A stretch of 64,000 nucleotides of DNA from Phlebotomus papatasi. Lineage: Eukaryota; Arthropoda; Insecta; Diptera; Psychodidae. The position numbers and the translations under genes were made by a program. The stretch lies in NCBI RefSeq assembly GCF_024763615.1, contig NC_077224.1, positions 21,049,078 to 21,113,077 on the forward strand, in the 5' to 3' direction. This document shows positions 45,561 through 58,185 of this stretch, piece after piece. Numbering within the stretch: position 1 is the stretch's first letter; the number at the start of each line of letters is the position of its first letter. Below the pieces are notes generated by a model that ran no database searches, was not told the DNA's origin, and saw only the letters and a list, made by a program, of their open reading frames with translations.

Positions 45561-46850
45561 CTCATTTTTCAACTGATTTGGTTAAATTTGGATGTTTTGG
45601 AAAGATATGGACTTTTCTTATCAATTAAATTTCTTATCAATTCTTTCTAATTATTCAAGCATTTGTAATTGATTTATTTTTCTCGATTAACCCGTTTTAT
45701 TTGTGCCTAGGCATGTTACTTAGCCAATTTTCTAGTTAAAAATTATTTTTCGATTTGCGAATGTATTTTAATTGGTGATAAACCGGTATATACCCAAAAA
45801 AAACGTGCAAAAGAATAATTCACGGATTAGCTTTATCTCGTAAGTTCGAGCATTTCGCAAAGCTGGGATGCTTTGCCATATCTTTTTTGTCATCACTTTT
45901 ATATGCAGGGGGTGTCATTAGCTCTGAAAAATGCGACCGGTTTTAGTGTAAAATTTTCCCTGTTTTCGTACACATTTCACGAGATATCTCCAAAACTACG
46001 TAGGTTGCTAATTTAGGGTTTTCGGTTGCCTCGTCGTTATTAAATTGGCTTTTATTTTGTATTAGTATTTTTTGCTAGTTCATTTTACAATGACAGAAAA
46101 CAGAAACTCAAAAGTTTTTTCGGCTCGCTAGAAACATATGGGAAACATAGGAAATGTCATGCCCCTGTTTATATGCATAAATTTACTAGAAATGTGCAAA
46201 CCAACAAGTTGCCTTTCAAATGACATAACTTCAAAATATAACCAGATTAAAATAAGTTAATTGTCCGTATTTGACTATGAGTAAATTTTTCAAATGTGTC
46301 AACAAACTTTTGGCCGATGAAAAATAATCAACTTTTGAAAAACAATTATTTTTGATATGAAATAGAATTAGTTAATTTTTTTGAAATGTATAAATAATAT
46401 TTATGCATTATACAGGCAAGAAAAATTAAAAGAATGGTTTTTTGTACAATTTTTCTACCTGATTTCTCGAACACAGATTTGTCAAGAAACTTTTGGTTGA
46501 TTGTATCTAAACTTTTTGAGCATTAGCTTAGCTTAAAAAGTGTGAGGTCTCCAGTTCAATCCATAAGTCTCTGCCCTGGGGTGGATTAAGGTTTGGGTGG
46601 ATTACCAAACGACTTACCATTTGGTAATATTTCTGACTTTGTCCAGTGGTTTTTGAGTTATCCAAATTCTTTATTAAAATATTCTTCTGATTATCTTTAA
46701 AAGTATCTTATGATGCTATTAAAGTGATCTTTGGTGAAGAAAAGGGGTGCATAACTTTGTAAAAGGTAAAGCTTCCAAGAGCAATGAACATTTAACTAAA
46801 TCATTTTCTCATTTGTTTTTATGACTTCCTTTCATCCCTTATTCTTCCGC
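45561..46850. other. AT-rich non-coding DNA
   Basis: No coding frame recognised. Near 46500-46580 a stretch with TCCAGTTCAATCC resembles a tRNA B box but lacks a convincing A box or cloverleaf. Confidence 0.25.
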
Positions 46851-47800
46851 CATTATAACTTTCTTAACTCGTCTTGTTAAAAACTTTGCTCGATTCTGTG
46901 CCACGAATAATAAGAAATGTAAATTTAAAGTCGAGCCATTTTCTTCTGGTTCTTTTTTTTTCTGTAGCACAAAGCTCTAAAAGAGTGAGTGCTGGGAGAA
47001 AAAAAGAAAGTTATATACAGAAAAATAGAGTGGTGAAAAACCCGAGGAAGAAGATGAAATAATGTGGCAAGAGTCTTTGGAGGAAAATATTCACAATTGC
47101 CTGAGTAATTTTGCACATGGTTGTGTGTTAAGAGAATCTTGGAGGATGTTCTTTGCGGAAGAGAATGAGAAAACTGGTGAGGGGATGTGGATGAGGTTGG
47201 AGAAAAGCTCGGGAAAAGTTTTTGGGAAAATTAACATGTAATTGAAGAGTAATAGAGTCTTTGCCGCAAAGTATTTCCTCGCTCTCTATCCTTTTTGCTA
47301 AAACAACCCAAAAGAACCAAGTCAGAACGTCAAACTTTCTCTGGGAGCATACAAACTCTCAAAAAGGAAGTAAGGGGGAGGGGGCGGAGGGGGTTGCAAA
47401 ATAATTTTAAAGTGTGATTATTCCTCTTCTTTTTCCCATTCATCCAACAACCTCGTCTTCTCATCTTTTCCCTTGAGTTAAAGTGAAGAAAATGCGTGAG
47501 AAAGTAATTAACACATAGAGATTATAATAATGAATGCAATTTTCACGTCTTTCTTACAAACTTAATATTTTTAAGGGTTGGAGAAAAAGACGAGCTTTTG
47601 CTTTTGCCCAAGGATTTTTCAATGATGCTCCAACCGTCTCAAAGGTATATCAGAGAAAATTGTCCCAATCATAAGAGAGAAAACGGGCAAAATATTATTT
47701 TACAATCATCGTAAAAAGCGTAAAAGCTCAAGGGGTACAACCCCTGTGCACAAATTCCCATATCATCCCTGAGAGAGACTGATTTGAAAATTCACTTGAT
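46850..47800. other. Repeat-free island with a G-rich tract
   Basis: Appears single-copy in the window. Contains GGGGGAGGGGGCGGAGGGGG at about 47372-47391. No recognisable coding frame. Confidence 0.3.
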
Positions 47801-48015
47801 ATAATCCCATTTTTGAATGGAATTTTTATGACATATGAAATTGACGAATGTCCGTCTTTTTTATTATTTATTATTACCACTTTTCTGACATATGAAAATA
47901 TTTACTGTATGCCAATATTTTATGAACTCCCCGCATTCGTTTCTTACATATATATGTATATGTATATATTTTTTTCGAGCTCAAAACCATCCCTCTTCCT
48001 TGACTTTTTCACTCT

Positions 48016-48342
48016 CACCCAAAAGTATTTTTCTTGAGTGTTACCGAGCAAGAAAGCAAAGAAGAAGAGGAGTTTCCAATTTTTATGAATATTAAATAAA
48101 GTGATACGTTCCTCACAGTGACAATATTATGGATAAAGGTACACTGTTAGAAATCGGAAGATTGAATCAATTTATTTTACACCCAAAAGTATTTTTCTTG
48201 AGTGTTACCGAGCAAGAAAGCAAAGAAGAAGAGGAGTTTCCAATTTTTATGAATATTAAATAAAGTGATACGTTCCTCACAGTGACAATATTATGGATAA
48301 AGGTACACTGTTAGAAATCGGAAGATTGAATCAATTTATTTT
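48016..48342. repeat. Perfect tandem duplication, 164-bp period
   Basis: 48016-48178 is repeated at 48180-48342 with no difference seen over 163 bases (CACCCAAAAGTATTTTTCTT to TCAATTTATTTT). Both copies are non-coding. Confidence 0.9.
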
Positions 48343-48344
48343 TA

Positions 48345-49134
48345 AGATAGAAATACTACACTATTAAGATTAGGGGGCTCTTTTGTGGGAAGGAAGATAA
48401 AAAAAAAAAGAAATAAAATATTTAAAAAGAAATTTATAATATTAAAACTGGTCTCAGGACTGTCATATCGACGGCTCAGAATATAAAACGAATAAGTTGC
48501 AAATGGCCAACTTCAAGCAATTTCAAGCTGAGATTTTACATGCTGAGTACCCGAAAAGCGAAAAAACGAATTTAGCAAAAAATCGACTTATATTCTGACA
48601 AGTTGATATGACAAAATGTATTTTTGTAAAGCAGTTGCCAGACTAGAAGAGGTTTAGCTCTGTTCCCGAAGGTCTCAAAATCTTGAAAACCAAGCAATTT
48701 TATATGTTTATCAGACTCTAATCTAATAAAATATTTGAAGGAAGTTCTGACTTAAGAGAAAACGGACTAAACGAATTTGATATGAATTGCCTACTTATTG
48801 GGCGCTAATTTATAAAAATAATTTTTAAAATTCCCCTGAATTTATGCAATATTCCGTCTGACACAGAATAAGGGGCCCCGGCGCTAAATTTTTATTTAAC
48901 ACCCAACTTTGGCCACTAGTTTAGGCCTTAATGCTAAGATTTGAATAGTAGGTCTTAATTAGGGGCTGGATTTTTCCATCGATATCAATGGCGGATGAAT
49001 GAAATTGTCTCTGACACCTCCTGTTTTTAATTCAAAATATTGTACAAACGGAAGAAGTAACAAGCACAATAATATATTTCGTTTAACCAGTAATAAACGA
49101 TTGAACACTTTAGTAGAATAGTGAAAAATATCGT
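48345..49134. other. AT-rich non-coding DNA
   Basis: No coding frame or repeat boundary recognised. Confidence 0.3.
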
Positions 49135-49387
49135 CACTGAGAAAAAAAGAGGGTGCGATTAACTTCTTTTCCTCATAATTTTAACACTTTTTATGTGTAA
49201 AAATATATCAACATTTTTTAATGTTAATTTTACACCTTTTTGAGGATAAAATTAACATGAAAAAGTGTAACTTTAACCCCCAATACACCTAAAAAGGGTA
49301 ATATTTACACCGATTTCGGATCAATACTGCAGGGTAAAATTAACATTTCCGGAATGTTATTTTAACTTTTTCGGATTTCTCTCAGTG
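49135..49387. mobile_element. CACTGAGA-family MITE, copy 4
   Basis: 253 bp, CACTGAGAAAAAAAGAGGGT to GGATTTCTCTCAGTG, in the same orientation as copies 1 and 3 and full length. Confidence 0.85.
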
Positions 49388-50248
49388 AGTGGTGTAAAAA
49401 AAATTACCTCCAAAAAATATCCACGGAAAATAAGTCAAAACACGTACTTTAGGTTTGCAACTTGTTTCACGTATTCACTGTACAGTTCTCTACACGCAAC
49501 ACATCGTCGCATAATTCATATTATTAATAAAATCGCGGAAAATCCACTAGAATCACTATGAAAACCGTTGAATAACTTTAAAATCAATGAATCCTCTTGG
49601 AAAAAATCCATTTTGTCAGCGACAGAGTAACACGGCTGGCAACATTTTTTATTAGTTCCGATGCTCGCCACTACGAGCGCAAAACAGTGTCCTTCACATA
49701 TATTTGGTAAGGGGTATTTTCTATGAGAGCTTCTTAAAAGTAAGGTATGAAAGATGGCGGTTAATTTAGGCTTTAATTTACGGTTATCTGGAGGGGAATT
49801 CTGTAACGCTCTGGCAATGTCATATGACAAATTGGAATCGAATCTTAGGAGAGCTTTTTCGAAAATGCGATTCTGTAGCCGTAACATTGCCATTTCAGCT
49901 CACGTGGCATTGTCAGAAATCATTTATTTGAGATTTCTGGCTATTCAAATGAAAATGAATTTTAAATTCATAAAGGGATTTCATTAAAAAAATCAATGAA
50001 TTGCATTTTCGAACTCATATGATATGACATCAAAAGCTCGATTGATATTGTCATTTTTCGAACTCACGCGTAACAATGACACGAAAATTACAGAATTCCC
50101 CTACTGGTCATACGGGATTTTTCACGCGGTGAATTTGAAATGCACTTCTTATGAACCGTTTTGCGCTGATAAGCCGAAAAATTGGCGGCGATAATGTCTT
50201 ACATACATCACGGGGTTTTTGGAAGTTATTTCAAAGATATCTCCTGTA

Positions 50249-50463
50249 GGGTGGAGTCTACACTTATGGATGTTATACACTTATGGACAGCGTGTAAGAA
50301 TCTTAAGTTCTAACGTAAAACAGATTTGGAAAAGTTATAAAATTATTAGTTTATGATGTAATTAACATTTTTTTTTACTTTTCGAAATATGTTTAATGTA
50401 ATAACTCAAGATTTTTGTGTTGTCCACAAGTGTGTATAACATCCATAAGTGTAGACTCCACCC
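50249..50463. mobile_element. 215-bp TA-flanked MITE, GGGTGGAGTCTACACTTATG ends
   Basis: TA on both sides. The left arm GGGTGGAGTCTACACTTATG is mirrored by CATAAGTGTAGACTCCACCC. A diverged second copy is at about 59488-59700. Confidence 0.85.
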
Positions 50464-50999
50464 TAGGTATGCAATTTTACTGTGTGACTGGAGTTAATAC
50501 CCGGTCTTCTTTGCGGTCCTGAAAAATTCTTTCAAAGCGGGACTCCCTGTACCTTTGATATTTAACCCTAAGTCAATATTTCTAAAAGCTCTAACCGATA
50601 AGAAATCAGAGGTGTTAAACCATAAGGCTAAGCCATAGGCCTGAATCCCATATAATGTTAAAATTACTTACTTGATAAGGTCACAGGAAGAACTAAAATC
50701 TCTATCCTGTAGGAGTATTCAAGTTCAAAAATGCAATTCCTTGATTTTTATTAAAATAATTTTTATTTACTGAAATTTTGGAAATTCTATCCATTAAGTT
50801 GAATGATTTAACTAGGGGATAGTGCCCATGTTTCGTATGTTCCCAAGCTTTGTAACGACTACATTTTTCCTATTATCATGATTATCGTGTTATAGACCTG
50901 AAATTTACGTGCGACTATCATAAGAAAACGTACCATAATTATTACCTCTTTATAACGTAGAGGTTACGTCGTACTGACTTTTCTCTGCAACTTGAGTAA

Positions 51000-53170
51000 A
51001 GATGCTTGATTTTTATTCTACTATGAAATTAAAAGAAAATCCCATTTTGTTTTTTAACTTTTGAAAGCCCTATCCTGTAAAAGCTAGACAGTGTATCAGT
51101 GAAAAAGGGATCCCATTTCCCACACTGTCGATATAACATTCGATGATTCTTTTGCACATTTTCCTGTTTTAATACATTTACTTCTTCCCAAGGATATTTC
51201 CATTGCATGCCATATCCCGTGTGGTGATTGGGGGGTTGGACAAGAGGGAATATTCCTCTCTGCCATGAGATGTCACGTCTCGTAGAATTTTTCAAATAAT
51301 ATACACAACTTTTCTGTATACCAGGGAGGTGTTTTGAAGGCAACACATCTGATCCTCCTTTCGTGAATGTTTTTTTTCTTTTCGTTGTGGGGAGGACACC
51401 CATCAAAATATGACATGGAATCGAGAAAGATAAGAGCGTTCATCTTTCTCGATTTTATTCGATGAACATTTTGCTGGTGACTCTCTTCAATATTCCATAG
51501 AGCAATACCTTTCAATATGCATTTGGTTATAAAAGGAGAAGGGATGGTGGTGGTATCCATTTAGATTGCTACTATCTTGCCAGGAGATAGGAATTTCTAC
51601 TGAAAACTTCTCGTGGGGACAATATCGACAGGTGATGAGTGAATTTTCCGCATGATACCATTTCTTCTCTATCAATTGCTTTTCGACTTTTTTTTTTCTT
51701 TCCCCAAGTCAATTTTGTTGAAATGTGCCTCAGAGTGAAGACTTCCGGCTCATGTCCTCGATGGAATTGAATCCCTCGGTGTTTTATGGACAAATAATCC
51801 ATTGAATAAATAGTGAAAATATCAAATGACACAAGATATCCCAGGGACAAGACGTGAAAAATTTTCCCCAAGAGGAATTGATGCGAAGTGTTCACCAAAG
51901 AAGACAAAGATGGAGAAAAATTGTAAATTGAGAATTGGTCCAAGTTTGTCGTAAAAAGCTTTTAGATGGAAAAACTGTCGCTGGTATTTTGTCTGCGATG
52001 TACAAATATCGCATATTTTCCTCTCTCCCCTTTTGTTTTGCCTTCCAACTTTTCTCACTGTGCGAATTTTATTACCCCAGCTTTGAATGGTGAATTTTCT
52101 TCGTTCCAACATTTGCAGCGTTCTTTTTTTTGCTTTAAAAAAAAAAACGGAGAAGGGATTTTAAAAAAATATTGTGATACAAAGCTTTCCATGGGCAACT
52201 TTCTGCTTGGGTGACTGCTGTAGTTGCTAGCGTTTGGGTCATATGGAAAATGATTGTACGATCAGACAAATCTATACACACATTCTGCACATATGATCCT
52301 TGATTATTTTTCCTCAGAGGAATATATAGGAACATCGTTGGAATACTAAAGAGGAAAACATTCTACAGAGCAGATTTCTTTGTCCTTCTTTTCCCTTCTT
52401 CACCATTTCAGTTCATTCGCCAGATTCATTCAACTTATAAGAACACTGTTTATATCTCTGTGTCTCCACCTCCGGGGTCCATTCACACTAAATATTGTAG
52501 AAATTGTTCTGGTGTGATGTGGGGAGTTGGGGGGTGAGAGGGTAAGAAGACTGCCCCTGGGGAGCAAGCAGAAAAGACCAAGATGTTAGAGAAGAAAGCA
52601 GTGACTCTGAGACCAAAAGTGCCGTGATCGAATCTCCGTGGAAAATTTCGTATTCCACGGGAGTATTCTCAACGTCGGACTGATTTTCATTATACCCAGA
52701 GCAAGGAGGAAGCTGAGGTATATAAGGAGGATGGTACTAAAATATATACAAACACAGTATCTCAACAATGTATCCTCTCCATTCCTCAGGACTATACTCC
52801 TTCGTCTCTCATCGTAGCCACAATTTTCTTGAGCAATCTCTCGAGGAGATTTTTCTTGCAGCATTCACAATTGATTGGTGGACTTTTGCTTGAGTGATTT
52901 CTATCGTTCTTTGGAAAAATTCAACATCACGTAAATGTAGAATCCACATTAGTATATGTATACTAAAGTTGTAGTTGAAATCTACAAACACGCTAAAATC
53001 AAAAGTAAATGGTAGATTTGAGAAGAAAAACTCAATATTGTAGATTTTATCTTCAAAATAATTTTTGATATAAGAAGTGGACTAAACATAAGAAATGTCT
53101 TTATACATGAATTGGAACTTATGGAAAATAACCTTTCTTGGATCGTTCTGGAGACAAAATGCCTTTGCTT
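51000..53170. other. Repeat-free GC-richer region with several open frames, no gene recognised
   Basis: Minus-strand frames of 90-125 codons lie at 51029-51406, 51572-51943, 51822-52112 and 52586-52864. They overlap or shift frame, have no conserved motif, and I found no splice sites joining them into one sensible product. Lower AT content alone could explain them. Possible intron or regulatory DNA of an out-of-window gene. Confidence 0.25.
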
Positions 53171-53293
53171 CATACCATAATCCCCCTAGTGTGTCTTTGC
53201 TAAAATAGGACGTATTGCAGACTTATTATTTTATTTACTAAGTGTTCATTCTTGATGTAAAATGTCTTTGTCATTAATTATAATCCATCAATA

Positions 53294-53805
53294 GGGGAGA
53301 CTGGGATAAAATTTGTCAAATCTAAAATTTTAAAATTCGATATCTTCCAAAAGAGAAGAGACCAAGGTTTCAAATTTTTATCATAGATTGTCTTCATGAG
53401 CCTCAATGAACGTCAGAGGTTTTAAGGGATTCGAGCAAGGAATATAGAAATTTAAAAAAAATATCGAAATTTTGAGCCCTGTTTTTAAAATATTTGCCCT
53501 TTAGGAGATATCAATTTTCATCAACTTATTTGCCGAAATTGATGCATTAGTGTGTGTTTGCTGTATAATTTGGGTATCCTGAGTACAAATTTATTGTCCG
53601 TTTGCGAATTTTTCAGAGTGATTTTCTTCCAGATTGAGCTTTGTGAAAAATGATCACTCGGGGTAAAATTTGCCAGAACGCATGGGGCAATAATTGATAA
53701 AAAACGAATAATTCCGACATTTCACATGGCGAAAAGACACATCTAGTCACTTGTTCTGATTACTGCAGACGATTTCTGAGGCAACACAATTCCAACAGGA
53801 AGAGA
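53294..53805. mobile_element. Diverged GGGGAGACTGGG element, copy 3 (partial)
   Basis: Preceded by TA. GGGGAGACTGGGATAAAATTTG, then ATTCGATATCTTCC and GCGAAAAGACACATC, follow the same order as in the 5050 and 62099 copies. The right end was not found. Confidence 0.6.
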
Positions 53806-53939
53806 TTAAATTAATTTTGAAGAATTTCCAATACTCCCAACATCACAAATGTGTTTTAAGGCTAGAAAGACTTCAAAAATTTACTAAATTATATAGATAT
53901 TTAATTTTTTACGAATTAAACGCGTTATAAGTGATTTTT

Positions 53940-54070
53940 TTTACTGTTCGAATTCAAAGAAGGAACAATTATAGAATAGACTTATTTCAATTTGTGACAC
54001 GGATAAATGCCAAGCGGTAAGAGATATCGATTTCCTTTCTTTGACGACCCCCCTATAAATCAACATAATC
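53940..54070. repeat. Fragment of the ACTGCTCGAACTC / poly-C repeat
   Basis: TTACTGTTCGAATTCAAAGA, then GGTAAGAGATATCGATTTCC and TTTGACGACCCCCC, in the order seen at 44862. Confidence 0.6.
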
Positions 54071-54149
54071 TAGAATTGTCTTTTCCTTTTTTCGAAATGC
54101 GTTTCATAGTACTATGTACCGATGAGTTATTACTTTTTTAATTTCCTCA

Positions 54150-55150
54150 ATATGTCTCGGCTAAAATAGAAAGTTCTCCAAACTTTCTGTTCTTTTTCAG
54201 AAGTGTCATTTACTATTGATTTTTTTATTTTGTACTAATTAAATGCGATTAAAGCGATTTTTTTATCGAAATTAGTTTCAGTGCACTATGGATCGATGAG
54301 CCTTCTTTTATGACATTAATGTCCTTGCTGTTTGCTAAAATCCCCAAATGTGTCTCGGCTAAAATAGAAAGTCTAACATTTTCAATGTTACTTAGAAACG
54401 TTGTAAAATGCTGGGAAATGGTGTTGTACTAACTGAAATTTAAATTGAAAAGTAAATTAAAATTGAAATTAAATTAAATTAAAGCTCACCTCATTGCAGG
54501 AATACTATGTCAATGCTGTCGCTATTTTAAGAACAGACTTTTTTTTCAAGAACGATTTATTTCTAAATTATATTGATAACATTACAAAATTTTTAACAAT
54601 ACAATTAGTGTTCAGTTTGGTTTATAAAAATAGTGAAGAAGAAAATTAGGAATAAAATCTTCATAAAGACTTTACCTTATTTCAGTTGTTTAGTTTTTAA
54701 TCGAACTACAGGGGTTCCCGGGATTATACACATTTACGGGACTGAAAAAATCGCGATAAATGAAATTATGCACGCACACAGAAAATTTGCATATCCGCCA
54801 GTGCTTTTTGAAAATGTTTCATTTTCTAATTACACTTCCTTTACAAAACGGTATGTTCTGAAATCTAAAAAAGATCTTATGCGTTGAGAGGTAAGAAAAT
54901 TGACTAGGTGTGAAGCTGAATAGAGCATATTTTATTTCGAAAGGGGAATTTGAAATCGAAATACCCTAGTATAAATGAGTCTTTATGATGAATTCATTAA
55001 AGATCCAAGGTTCGTAAGGCTTTACTGTTTGGCTTCAGAGCGGTAATAAAAAGACGAAAAAAGCAATCACGCGAAGCGATTTTGTAAACTTTTGAAATAT
55101 TTTGTGTTTTGTTCATATCTGTCTATTATTCTAAGAATATTTGAGTGTAA
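54150..55150. other. Non-coding DNA with two TGTCTCGGCTAAAATAGAAA units
   Basis: The motif occurs at about 54152 and 54349. Related TGTGTCT.GCTAAAATAG is at 53193, so this may be a dispersed repeat. The 84-codon plus frame at 54633 has no recognised motif. Confidence 0.35.
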
Positions 55151-55157
55151 TTCTTAA

Positions 55158-55215
55158 CCCTTTAAGGACGATTGGAACACCGGTGTCCCATAAAGGAAAT
55201 AATTTTTCCTGACTA
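55158..55215. repeat. Solo end of the piggyBac-like MITE family
   Basis: TTAA followed by CCCTTTAAGGACGATTGGAA and ACACCGGTGTCCCAT matches the left end at 3829. No opposite end was seen within the next kilobase. Confidence 0.55.
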
Positions 55216-55984
55216 CCTAAAGTTATTTTTTTCTTATGTCTGTACATAATTGTAAAGTAGAAGGTTGAAGGAATCTAAAATATTTTTTGCAAGACTCTAG
55301 CTATTTGCTATGTAGTAAATATTTAAGATCAAAAATGGCGATTTTTTAAATTCTCAAATTCATTATTGATTTTATTTATTTTTTATACTTCCAATTTTTT
55401 TAAGCTAAACCCTTTTGGCAATAAAAACTACAATACTCATATGTAATATTTTTCATTAAAGCGAGAAATATTATTCATTGGTATTGTCAGAAAAATTACT
55501 TGAATTTTTGGGCTATTTTTGTCCCTATTGTTCATAGAAGTACAAAATACACCGAATCAGACTCTGTTGGACTATTCAAGGTTAGATGTAAGACTTGTCT
55601 TTGATTATGTTTTTCAGTTTAATTTTTATTGTTGATTTTCAGTCCGTAAAAAGTGTCTCGTCGTGGAGACGTCAAAATTCAGATAAAAATGCAATTTTTA
55701 ACGAAAATCATTTCCAATATGTAGAGGCCTTAAGACATTTTCGGCGAAAAATTGTTTCAACAACATTTTCATGAATTATCTAAGAATCATTGTAAATTTT
55801 ACGAGGATCAATTGCATCCACACGAATTTGTTGGCAATAAAGCATTGCCAGTTAATGAATATTTGAAGATGTATAGAAGAATAGGGAATCGGATAACAAT
55901 TGAATATTTTCCCAAGTCACGAACAGATGCAATTGTTAACGTAAATTACATTGAATGTCTTCATTGAATTAAAATGGGTATGGG

Positions 55985-56900
55985 GGTGTTATATCTTATT
56001 TCTTTCCATACACTCCCTCACAGAATTTTCCTCGCCACGAATTAGCTTTCGCTAGAGGAAAGAGTCTTGGTGCAAAAGGCATCAATTTACAATTTGATCT
56101 CAATTTCCCAGTAGAAAAGCATTTTCTTGTGCAACAATATGAATGGTAATCAATGAAATTTATCTTCAACACTTGAAAGTGGGATCTCTGAATAATTTGC
56201 TGTCTCTTATGGTTTAAGCCCAGGAAATAAGGGGGTGGTATGGGATGAGAGGATAAGACTAAAAAAAAAACGATAATGAAATTTACATATTGTCACTTTC
56301 TTGGAGAATATAGATCTTGCAAAAGACATCAGACGCGTGCATCTCATTGTCTCTGGGGCGGAAACTCACAAAATCAAATTATCTTCTTCCTGGTTGTTTG
56401 ATTCGATTTGTCAAGGAGACTCGAACACACTTTGAATATTGGATAAGGACGCGAGAATATTGGCATAAGTCCTGGAATCCTAAAAATTTTCTTTTTGGGC
56501 TCCCAAAACTCTGAAGAAATAAAAAAAAAAAACTTTTTCCGCTTGAGAAGTTTGAGTGAATCAATTAAGATTGATTTGGTAAATTGACGAAGAAAAAAAT
56601 CTTTGGGATTTTCTTCTCACAAAAATTGTAAATTTTTCAATTGGAAAGGAATGAAAGTGATCTAAGAAATTTTCTCACACTCTGACCAACCATCTATAAA
56701 GAACGAGACAATTCATCAATATTCAGTTTACGTAAACTTTCCATCAATTTCACAGGGTGAGGAAGAAGAACTTTCCCCTTGCTTTTTTTTTTTGCAAAAT
56801 CGAGGGTAAATTGAAGAACATGATACGTGTCAATTGACAAATTGAAAATGGTGAAAAACAATGAGATAAATATCATGGTTTTGTCACGAGAAATATTTCT
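55985..56900. other. Repeat-free stretch, no gene recognised
   Basis: Slightly lower AT. Frames of 60-65 codons only. No splice-joined product found. Confidence 0.25.
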
Positions 56901-57099
56901 TTTGACGTTAATTCGTTTTGAAAGTAAATTTGGAAAATTGGAAAACCAATTGAAATGATCTTTAATTTGCTATAATTACTTTAGTTGAAGTACAAGTGGG
57001 ATAAGTTCCTCTCACAAAATACAGATTGATTTTTTCAGGTTAGTCCTAACCCTAAAAAAATCTTGATTTTAGGACAAATTACTGCTATAAAGCAGTTTT

Positions 57100-57215
57100 A
57101 TGGCCTCTACACACTAGAGAAATTTATGTCCATATTGAAGAGTTTTTCCTACACAAGCGTAGGGAATTTGCTTCAATATGTACATGAATTTCTCTAGTGT
57201 GTAGAGACCATAAGT
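57100..57215. mobile_element. Small palindromic MITE (TATGGYCTCTACACACTAGAG)
   Basis: GGCCTCTACACACTAGAGAA near 57102 is mirrored by TTCTCTAGTGTGTAGAGACC at 57190-57209, with ATGTCCATATTGAAG opposing CTTCAATATGTACAT. About 110 bp. Confidence 0.7.
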
Positions 57216-57759
57216 GAAGCATATATCGACCAAATTTACTAAAAGTCGGGTAGCACTGAAAGTCCAATATACTAAGTGTCGGATAATGAAAAGCGGGTTC
57301 AGTATACAAATACAAATGAAGTTGCACTATTTCTCAAGTATCTGCTTTTCCAATTTATATCCCAATTTCCCAAAGTCGCCAAACAAATCGCTATCTTCAA
57401 CCCTTTAGCCTCTATCATAAAATATTAAAATTCCTTTATTTTATTTTGGGTAATTATACATTCATATAATATAATTTTAAATATAATAAATTGAATAATT
57501 CAGTGATATTTTTTCGCTTTGGGGGACATCTGCTCAAAAGCATTTATTAATAATAAATTGAAATTGAAATCGAGAAAATTAAAAATAAATAATTGAATCA
57601 GACAAATGTTTGATGCAGCAATTAATGAATTAATTAAGGGGAAAAGAAAGGATAAATTGAAGTACTGAACTAGCAAGATTTAAGTTACAAGTTTCTATTA
57701 AATAATTTTATTGATATAGGATATGGTTTTCAGGCTTCGTATACATTTTGGATTCGAAC

Positions 57760-57900
57760 ACTTCATATTTTTCCCATATTCCTTTAATGAATCTGAGCTA
57801 TTTTTTTCAAGAAATGTGTGACTTAAGACTAGCCATTAAAATAGATTGCCTTAGGTCAGATTCATTAAACGGAATATGGGAAAAATATGAAGTGTTCGAA
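57760..57900. repeat. Inverted repeat CGAACACTTCATATTTTTCCC
   Basis: GAACACTTCATATTTTTCCC at about 57756-57775 is mirrored by GGGAAAAATATGAAGTGTTC at 57879-57898, and ATTCCTTTAATGAATCTGA by TCAGATTCATTAAACGGAAT. A palindromic MITE of about 140 bp. Confidence 0.7.
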
Positions 57901-58069
57901 GCCAGAGTGTGTGCAAAGGCCGAAAGCCTTCTCCTATTAAAAAAATGGATTGTTAAAATTATTTACCGTAATAGTGGTAATAGTACACTCTATGAGAGAA
58001 CAAGTGCAAACATAATCTTAAAAGTAGTATTGATTGAATTTAAAATAGTAAAATTAATAACTCATGTTA

Positions 58070-58185
58070 ATGTTCGAACTCGAAGATAGAGTGGTATCTA
58101 CAATCAGCTTTTATCAACTCATCACAGTTCTGGATATTAAATTTTGGAGGTATTGATTTCCAATCTTCGATGACCCCCCATAAAA
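58070..58185. repeat. Fragment of the ACTGCTCGAACTC / poly-C repeat
   Basis: GTTCGAACTCGAAGATAGAG, then GGAGGTATTGATTTCC and CTTCGATGACCCCCC. Confidence 0.5.

Noticed and set aside
46500..46600. tRNA-like or SINE-like segment with TCCAGTTCAATCC
   Set aside because: No A box, acceptor stem or cloverleaf could be drawn, and no second copy was seen in the window.
51029..52864. Several minus-strand frames of 90-125 codons as a possible gene
   Set aside because: They overlap, shift frame, show no family motif, and no consensus splice pattern joins them. Lower AT content explains their length.
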